Assembly: GCA_003598085.1 (NCBI GenBank)
Contig: QZKU01000123.1
Coordinates: forward strand, 1 to 24,947
DNA length: 24,947 nucleotides
Reading direction: 5' to 3'
Source: Candidatus Abyssobacteria bacterium SURF_5
GTDB lineage: Bacteria > Abyssobacteria > SURF-5
A program made the position numbers and the translations under genes. Below, piece after piece: positions 20,154 through 24,947 of this stretch. Below the pieces are notes generated by a model, which saw only the letters and a program-made list of their open reading frames with translations, ran no database searches and had not been told where the DNA came from. The stretch's first letter is position 1; each line of letters opens with the position of its first letter.

Positions 20154-22631
20154 ATGAAGCACAGAATCTTTACAGGATTTTTTTTACTGATAATAGTGGC
20201 GGCGGCTCGGGCGGAGGCTCTTCCGCAGGGCGGCGTCTACGTCAGCGCCTTCGCAAACATGAGCGGCGACATCGAGAACGACTGGCTGGGCTATTTGATT
20301 GCCGATTCGATTGCGAAGAACCTGCAGGTTTTTCCTCAACTCGAGGTTGCAGTTCGGAACGGCGGGGAAACGGGCCGCGCCACATTCGCATCCGCATTGG
20401 AGGTTTCATCATTATGTGAAGCGGGGCGGAGCGCAGGCGCTGCGGCTGTAATTGGCGGCGACTTTCGAGTGGAGGGTGACTCCTTTCTTGTGAACGCGTC
20501 TTTTTACGAAGTAGACGGGGGGAAACTTCTGAGCGCTCATTCGTTCACCTCTTCGATAGGCGATCTGTACTCGCACCTGAATGAATTGTCTCTTTCACTA
20601 GCAGGGGGAGCGGGCGTGGCGCATACGGAGGAGCAGTACAAGAGGGTGCAGTTAATACCGACGGTTTTCGAAGAAGCGATAATTTTGTACGGCAAGGCGC
20701 TTATGGTGGAGGCGACCTCGCCCGAACATGCCGAATTGCTGCTCAGGGCGTTGGCGGTCGATCATTCCTATACGGATGCTCTGTCGGCCCTTGGGGTGCA
20801 TTATTACAAGACAGGCGCCTTGGCGAAATCTCAGGAGGCGTTTGACCGGCTTGTTCAGACCCAACCGGATTATCCTAACGCATATTACAATCTGGGGCTG
20901 GTGCTGAACTCGAGGATGCATTACACCAAAGCGATCAATGCTTATCAGCTCGCGATAGAAAAAGAGCCGAAGGATGCGGATGTCTGGAACAATTTGGGTG
21001 TCGTCTACTATGAGATGGGGATGTACAGCGATGCCGCGAAATCATTTGAACGGGCGCTCCAGTTGAGTCCCGACCATTCCAATGCGCAGATGAACCTATC
21101 GAGGTTGAAGCAAAAAATGGAGAAGGGCCTCACTGAGCGGCCTCATCAGACCTCGGCGACGTTCAAGAAGCACATTGAGGCGGGAGCGGCTTTATATCTT
21201 TCCGGCGACTACTACAAGGCAATCAAGCATTTCCAGAAAGCGCTCGAGCTCGAGCCGAGCAATTTCAAAGCGAACAACAACATGGCGATGGCGTATATGA
21301 AGCTGGGAGATACGGGCTCGGCGAAAGAGTATTTCAAACGCGCGCTCAAAGCGGACCCAACCGCCGACGATGTCAGAAAGATCATTGCAGAACTTGAAGC
21401 CGCCTCTCCTCCGGCGGCAACCGAGGTCGCGGCGGAAGCAGCCTCCGCGCCAAGAGACACCGCCGCCTTTTTGCGTGCAGCCGGAAAAGCGAATCTTCTG
21501 CGCAAGGATTATGATCGGGCCGAGGATGCGTTCCTTGGAGTGCTCGAGCAGAATCAGAATAACCCGGATGCTCTGCACGGGCTTGGCCTCGTTTATATGG
21601 CGAAAGGGGATTATATTCAAGCGCGGCAGCAGTTTGAGGAAGTGCTTTCCTTGGATCCGCAGAATGAGGAGGCGCAGAAACGTCTGGAGGACGTAAAATT
21701 CATTTTAGCGGCGGAGGCGAGTCAGCCGTCCCTGCAAATACCGCTTAGCCCCGAGATACAGGGGCGGGCGCATTTTGTTCGGGCAAACGAGTTGTATCAG
21801 AAAGAAGACTATGCGGGCGCGATCGCCGAATACCTGCGGGCTCTCGATTTGGCGCCAGCCGACGTCAGGATTCTGAACAATCTTGGTACCGCCTACTATG
21901 CGGCGGGTCGATTCGACGAAGCCAAAGCGGCCCTCGAGAAAGCAAAAAAGATACAGCCGAACAATGAGACAATAGACAAGAACCTCCAATCAATTGCTCT
22001 CATAGATGCTCCCGATCACAAGGGCGAGGCAAATCTTTTTCAGATAGTTTCCGTGGAGGAGAAGATGCCGGAATCGCCGACGCCGACGCCGGCTTCCCAA
22101 CCGGACGCGACACCAGCGGCGAGCGAACCGGCAAGCGTCTCCACGAATCTGCCAGCTTCTCCGGAGCCGGAGCCGGCCGCGCGTCTTTCCCAGGCAATAG
22201 AAGAAGAGCGGATACCGACGGTTCGAGAAACGGAAACGACGAAAGAGGTTGCAGTCGTGTCTGCGGCGGAACTTGCCGGGTCGGCGCAGGATCATCTTAA
22301 TCGGGGTATTTTCAAAGAGGGCACAGGCGATCTCGAGGCGGCTCTCGCCCATTATCGAGAGGCAGTGAGACTTGAACCCGGCAATGCAGTCGCGCAATAC
22401 AATTTGGGCAATGTTTACTTCCGGCTTGGCGCTTTTGAATCGGCCATACAATGTTATAATGCCGCGTTGCTTGTCGACCCGAAACTGGCGAAGGGTTATA
22501 ACAATATCGGAGCGGCTTTGTACCGGCTGGACCGGATCGAGGAAGCGAAGGAAGCCTGGCGGCGCGCGCTCGAGCTTGAGCCGACGATCGAGAGCGCCCG
22601 GGAAAATTTGAACAAATACAGCGGCAGTTGA
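20154..22631 (+). CDS. Exported TPR-repeat protein with FlgO/TolB-N-like domain
   Basis: This 825-residue protein starts with a signal peptide (MKHRIFTGFFLLIIVAAARA, cleaved near residue 22). Residues 23-150 form a domain with the pattern VSAFANMSGDIENDWLGYLIADSIAKNL, like the FlgO/CsgG-type or TolB-N-like domains found before TPR arrays. Four TPR blocks follow at about 168-325, 335-415, 436-525 and 530-615. After a Pro/Ala/Glu-rich linker (about 640-700) a last TPR block runs from 704 to 825. It is probably periplasmic or outer-membrane associated and acts as a protein-assembly scaffold, but no partner can be named. It is transcribed alone and divergently from tetR. The start has AAGGG at the right distance. 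Confidence 0.88.
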   Translation: MKHRIFTGFFLLIIVAAARAEALPQGGVYVSAFANMSGDIENDWLGYLIADSIAKNLQVFPQLEVAVRNGGETGRATFASALEVSSLCEAGRSAGAAAVIGGDFRVEGDSFLVNASFYEVDGGKLLSAHSFTSSIGDLYSHLNELSLSLAGGAGVAHTEEQYKRVQLIPTVFEEAIILYGKALMVEATSPEHAELLLRALAVDHSYTDALSALGVHYYKTGALAKSQEAFDRLVQTQPDYPNAYYNLGLVLNSRMHYTKAINAYQLAIEKEPKDADVWNNLGVVYYEMGMYSDAAKSFERALQLSPDHSNAQMNLSRLKQKMEKGLTERPHQTSATFKKHIEAGAALYLSGDYYKAIKHFQKALELEPSNFKANNNMAMAYMKLGDTGSAKEYFKRALKADPTADDVRKIIAELEAASPPAATEVAAEAASAPRDTAAFLRAAGKANLLRKDYDRAEDAFLGVLEQNQNNPDALHGLGLVYMAKGDYIQARQQFEEVLSLDPQNEEAQKRLEDVKFILAAEASQPSLQIPLSPEIQGRAHFVRANELYQKEDYAGAIAEYLRALDLAPADVRILNNLGTAYYAAGRFDEAKAALEKAKKIQPNNETIDKNLQSIALIDAPDHKGEANLFQIVSVEEKMPESPTPTPASQPDATPAASEPASVSTNLPASPEPEPAARLSQAIEEERIPTVRETETTKEVAVVSAAELAGSAQDHLNRGIFKEGTGDLEAALAHYREAVRLEPGNAVAQYNLGNVYFRLGAFESAIQCYNAALLVDPKLAKGYNNIGAALYRLDRIEEAKEAWRRALELEPTIESARENLNKYSGS

Positions 22632-22644
22632 AACGAAGATGAAA

Positions 22645-22681
22645 AGAGGCCGCCCCGACATCGAAGCGGCCTTTCTTTTTT
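22645..22681 (+). terminator. Rho-independent terminator after the TPR gene
   Basis: AGGCCGC (22647-22653) pairs with GCGGCCT (22666-22672), and wobble or A-T pairs extend the base of the stem. A T-rich run follows (TTCTTTTTTG). On the minus strand the other side also shows a shorter T-rich run, so it could stop the convergent glnA transcript too. Confidence 0.85.
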
Positions 22682-22690
22682 GTTTCCGGT

Positions 22691-24103
22691 TTACACGTCG
22701 TAATAGAGATAGAACTCGTAAGGATGCGGTCGGAGGCGTACCGCGTCCACTTCATTTTTGCGTTTGTACTCGATCCACGTCCGAATGACGTCCTCGGTAA
22801 AGACATCTCCCCTGAACAGGAATTCGCAGTCGTTCTCGAGTGCGTCCAGGGCCACCTCCAAAGAACCCGGCACCGATGGCACTTCTGCCAGTTCCTCGGG
22901 CGCCATGTCGTAGATATTCTTGTCAAGCGGTTGGCCGGGATCAATTTTCTTTTGGATTCCATCGAGTCCGGCCATGAGCATTGCGGAAAACGCGAGGTAC
23001 GGATTACAGGAAGGATCGGGCGGTCGGTACTCGACGCGCTTTGCCTTCGGGCTTGGTGAATACATCGGGATTCGGGCTGCCGCGCTCCTGTTCCGGCTGG
23101 AATACGCCAGGTTGACCGGCGCCTCATAGCCGGGAACGAGCCGTTTGAATGAATTGGTGGTCGGATTGGTCAAAGCGGTGAGCGCGGGCGCATGTTTCAA
23201 GAGTCCGCCGATGTAATAGAGGGCGAGATCGCTCAAGCCGGCATATTTGTCTCCGGCGAACAGCGGTTTGCCGTCCTTCCATAGGCTCTGATGGCAGTGC
23301 ATTCCGCTGCCATTGTCGCCGAAAAGCGGCTTGGGCATGAAGGTGACAGTTTTATTGTGCCGGTGGGCGACGTTTTTCACGATGTATTTAAATCTCATCA
23401 GCTTGTCGGCCATCATGAGCAGCGTGTCGAATCTGATGTCGATTTCGGCCTGTCCCGCAGTTGCCACTTCATGATGTTCGGCCTCGATCTCCATTCCGCA
23501 CTGCATCATCAAGAGCGCCATTTCGGCGCGAATATCTTCGAGCGAGTCCGTCGGCGGAACGGGGAAGTATCCTTCCTTATAGCGGGGCTTGTAGCCGAGG
23601 TTCGGTCCCTCGTCGCGCCCGCAGTTCCAACTGCCTTCCACGGAATCAATGTAGTAGAAGCCGGACCGCTGGTCCTGGTTGTAGCGGATGTCGTCGAAGA
23701 TGAAGAATTCGGCTTCCGGTCCAAAGAAAGCCGTATCGGCTATGCCGGTGGATTTCAGGTAGTTTTCCGCCTTTTGCGCGATATAGCGCGGGCAGCGGCT
23801 GTAGCGTTGGCGGGTGATCGGGTCGGCGATATCGCATTGCATCACGAGGGTCTTTGCTTTGTAAAACGGGTCGATGTAGGCGGTCGCCGGATCGGGAATC
23901 ACCAGCATATCGCTCTCGTGGATCGCCTGCCAGCCGCGGATGCTTGAGCCGTCGAACCCGACCCCGTCTTCAAAGATCGACTCCGACAACTTGACAGCCG
24001 GTATCGCGAAATGCTGCATCAGGCCGGGGAAATCCATGAAGCGAAGATCGATCATTTCGACATTCTGTTCTTGCACCATACGTAAGATGTCATTCGGTTT
24101 CAT
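22691..24103 (-). CDS. glnA: Type I glutamine synthetase
   Basis: This 470-residue enzyme makes glutamine from glutamate, ammonia and ATP and assembles as a dodecamer. It has the beta-grasp N domain ([15 protein letters not shown]), the metal and substrate motifs [26 protein letters not shown] and [13 protein letters not shown], and the NRSAAARIP block. The length and the Tyr at about 397 in NIYDMAPEE match the adenylylated GSI-beta class, so adenylylation control is likely. It lies 101 bases behind glnB on the same strand and ends by the shared terminator with the TPR gene. The Shine-Dalgarno is weak (GGGAA about 13 bases upstream). No separate promoter is convincing in the glnB-glnA gap, so co-transcription with glnB is likely. 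Confidence 0.97.
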   Translation of the reverse strand: MKPNDILRMVQEQNVEMIDLRFMDFPGLMQHFAIPAVKLSESIFEDGVGFDGSSIRGWQAIHESDMLVIPDPATAYIDPFYKAKTLVMQCDIADPITRQRYSRCPRYIAQKAENYLKSTGIADTAFFGPEAEFFIFDDIRYNQDQRSGFYYIDSVEGSWNCGRDEGPNLGYKPRYKEGYFPVPPTDSLEDIRAEMALLMMQCGMEIEAEHHEVATAGQAEIDIRFDTLLMMADKLMRFKYIVKNVAHRHNKTVTFMPKPLFGDNGSGMHCHQSLWKDGKPLFAGDKYAGLSDLALYYIGGLLKHAPALTALTNPTTNSFKRLVPGYEAPVNLAYSSRNRSAAARIPMYSPSPKAKRVEYRPPDPSCNPYLAFSAMLMAGLDGIQKKIDPGQPLDKNIYDMAPEELAEVPSVPGSLEVALDALENDCEFLFRGDVFTEDVIRTWIEYKRKNEVDAVRLRPHPYEFYLYYDV

Positions 24104-24204
24104 TTTCTTGCAGTTCCCTTTCCATTCAACGGGCAGCCTTTTTTCAACGACAGCCTCTTTTCCCCATTGCGCGATTTTCAGGTGCGGCGGAACGTCCTCG
24201 GGCG

Positions 24205-24546
<342 letters not shown>

Positions 24547-24622
24547 TCACCTCATCCTCGCCCCGCGGGGGGTGCCTGGAATCCAGCGCCGGTCGCTCCG
24601 CTCTGGGTTCCTCCGGTCAATG

Positions 24623-24638
24623 TGCAAGAACAATACCA
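24623..24638 (-). promoter_or_regulatory. Candidate sigma-54 promoter of glnB
   Basis: On the minus strand TGGTATTGTTCTTGCA fits the sigma-54 plan (TGGCAC-N5-TTGCA): the GG at -24 and GC at -12 have the required 10-base gap, and TTGCA is exact. The first half differs at two or three bases. Transcription would start near 24612, leaving a leader of about 70 bases. Nitrogen-regulated sigma-54 control is the known rule for many PII/glnA operons. Confidence 0.65.
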
Positions 24639-24660
24639 GTAAAATCTCTGCTGCGTTCTG

Positions 24661-24690
24661 TTCCGGCCGATATCCCTTTTTAAGCCGGAA
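24661..24690. repeat. Inverted repeat upstream of the sigma-54 site
   Basis: TTCCGGC (24661-24667) and GCCGGAA (24684-24690) form a perfect 7-bp inverted repeat with a 16-base loop, with further pairing between GCGT (24653-24656) and ACGC (24691-24694). It lies about 25-50 bases upstream of the -24 box. It is not the known NtrC site, so its role is open. Confidence 0.35.
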
Positions 24691-24947
24691 ACGCGAGTAA
24701 TTTTATACGATGAGCCGGACTGTGCGCAAATTGAAAGGGATATTGAGCGGGAGATTAGTGCTTGAAAAATCGGCAACTGCGTATCCTTTGTGCATGCAAG
24801 CAGCGTGAAAAGCCCGCCGCCGAAGGCGTTCTTTCGACTGCAATCGGAGTCATCTCTAAAAACCAAAGTCAAGAAAAAAATCTCCTTTTCCCTCCTTAAT
24901 TACCATCTTTTGATTTTGGAGGGCATCCATAACGCAAGCGCCGATAG

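Noticed and set aside
24110-24125. TGG-N-TGCA sigma-54-like string before glnA
   Set aside because: Its -12 element would put the start inside the glnA coding region; only the GG/GC spacing fits.
24552-24872. Minus-strand open frame of 106 codons with TTG start after AAGGAG
   Set aside because: Low-complexity, Ser/Gly/Thr-rich composition with no motif, and it would cover the sigma-54 site and leader of glnB.
24885-24947. Possible tail of a minus-strand gene running off the window, with short open frames and AAGGAGGG
   Set aside because: Fewer than 30 codons are visible in any frame, so nothing can be supported.

Overview
The window looks like the chromosome of a free-living, Gram-negative heterotroph with an acyl-CoA-rich metabolism. 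It is moderately GC-rich by eye, most genes have clear Shine-Dalgarno sequences, and a PII protein and type I glutamine synthetase lie behind a candidate sigma-54 promoter. No rRNA, tRNA, CRISPR array, integrase or transposase gene is visible. I cannot assign a species. The gene mix (BKACE, a thiolase/DUF35 pair, a TIGR03084 protein, many palindromic intergenic repeats) would fit a Deltaproteobacteria-like lineage or an uncultured candidate phylum, but that is inference.

Layout. (1) 209-1467, plus strand: a receiver-only protein lacking the phosphoacceptor Asp, an unknown protein, and a tiny ankyrin protein. (2) 1573-7543, minus strand: a hotdog thioesterase, a double-GNAT (MshD-like) protein, a TIGR03084/DinB-like protein, a PIG-L deacetylase, a nitronate-monooxygenase-like flavoenzyme and a FemAB/BioF2-like acyltransferase. 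The intergenic gaps from 2 to 10.3 kb carry a family of palindromes that end in a CTAC-like tail. (3) 7540-17244, minus strand: biotin carboxylase, biotin carrier, enoyl-CoA hydratase, BKACE, two diverged carboxyltransferase paralogues, a DUF35 Zn-ribbon protein, an SCP2-type thiolase and a histone-deacetylase-like enzyme. A consensus promoter stands upstream, followed immediately by an 18-bp palindrome. (4) 17369-19977, minus strand: TetR regulator, acyl-CoA dehydrogenase and acetoacetate decarboxylase. The same ATATAC-N3-GTAT(A/G)T operator-like site precedes both tetR and the dehydrogenase gene. (5) 20154-22631, plus strand: a large exported TPR protein with its own promoter and terminator. 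(6) 22691-24543, minus strand: glnB-glnA.

How the genes may work together (inference). The dehydrogenase, carboxylase (AccC, carrier, two CTs), hydratase and thiolase/DUF35 pair resemble routes that dehydrogenate, carboxylate, hydrate and then cleave a branched or isoprenoid-type acyl-CoA. BKACE and acetoacetate decarboxylase, in place of an HMG-CoA lyase, suggest acetoacetate or another beta-keto acid as an intermediate. The two carboxyltransferases deviate from the family at different oxyanion-hole motifs, so they may form one complementary heteromeric active site. A separate neighbourhood (MshD-like GNAT, DinB/MDMPI-like protein, PIG-L deacetylase) resembles parts of low-molecular-weight thiol metabolism.
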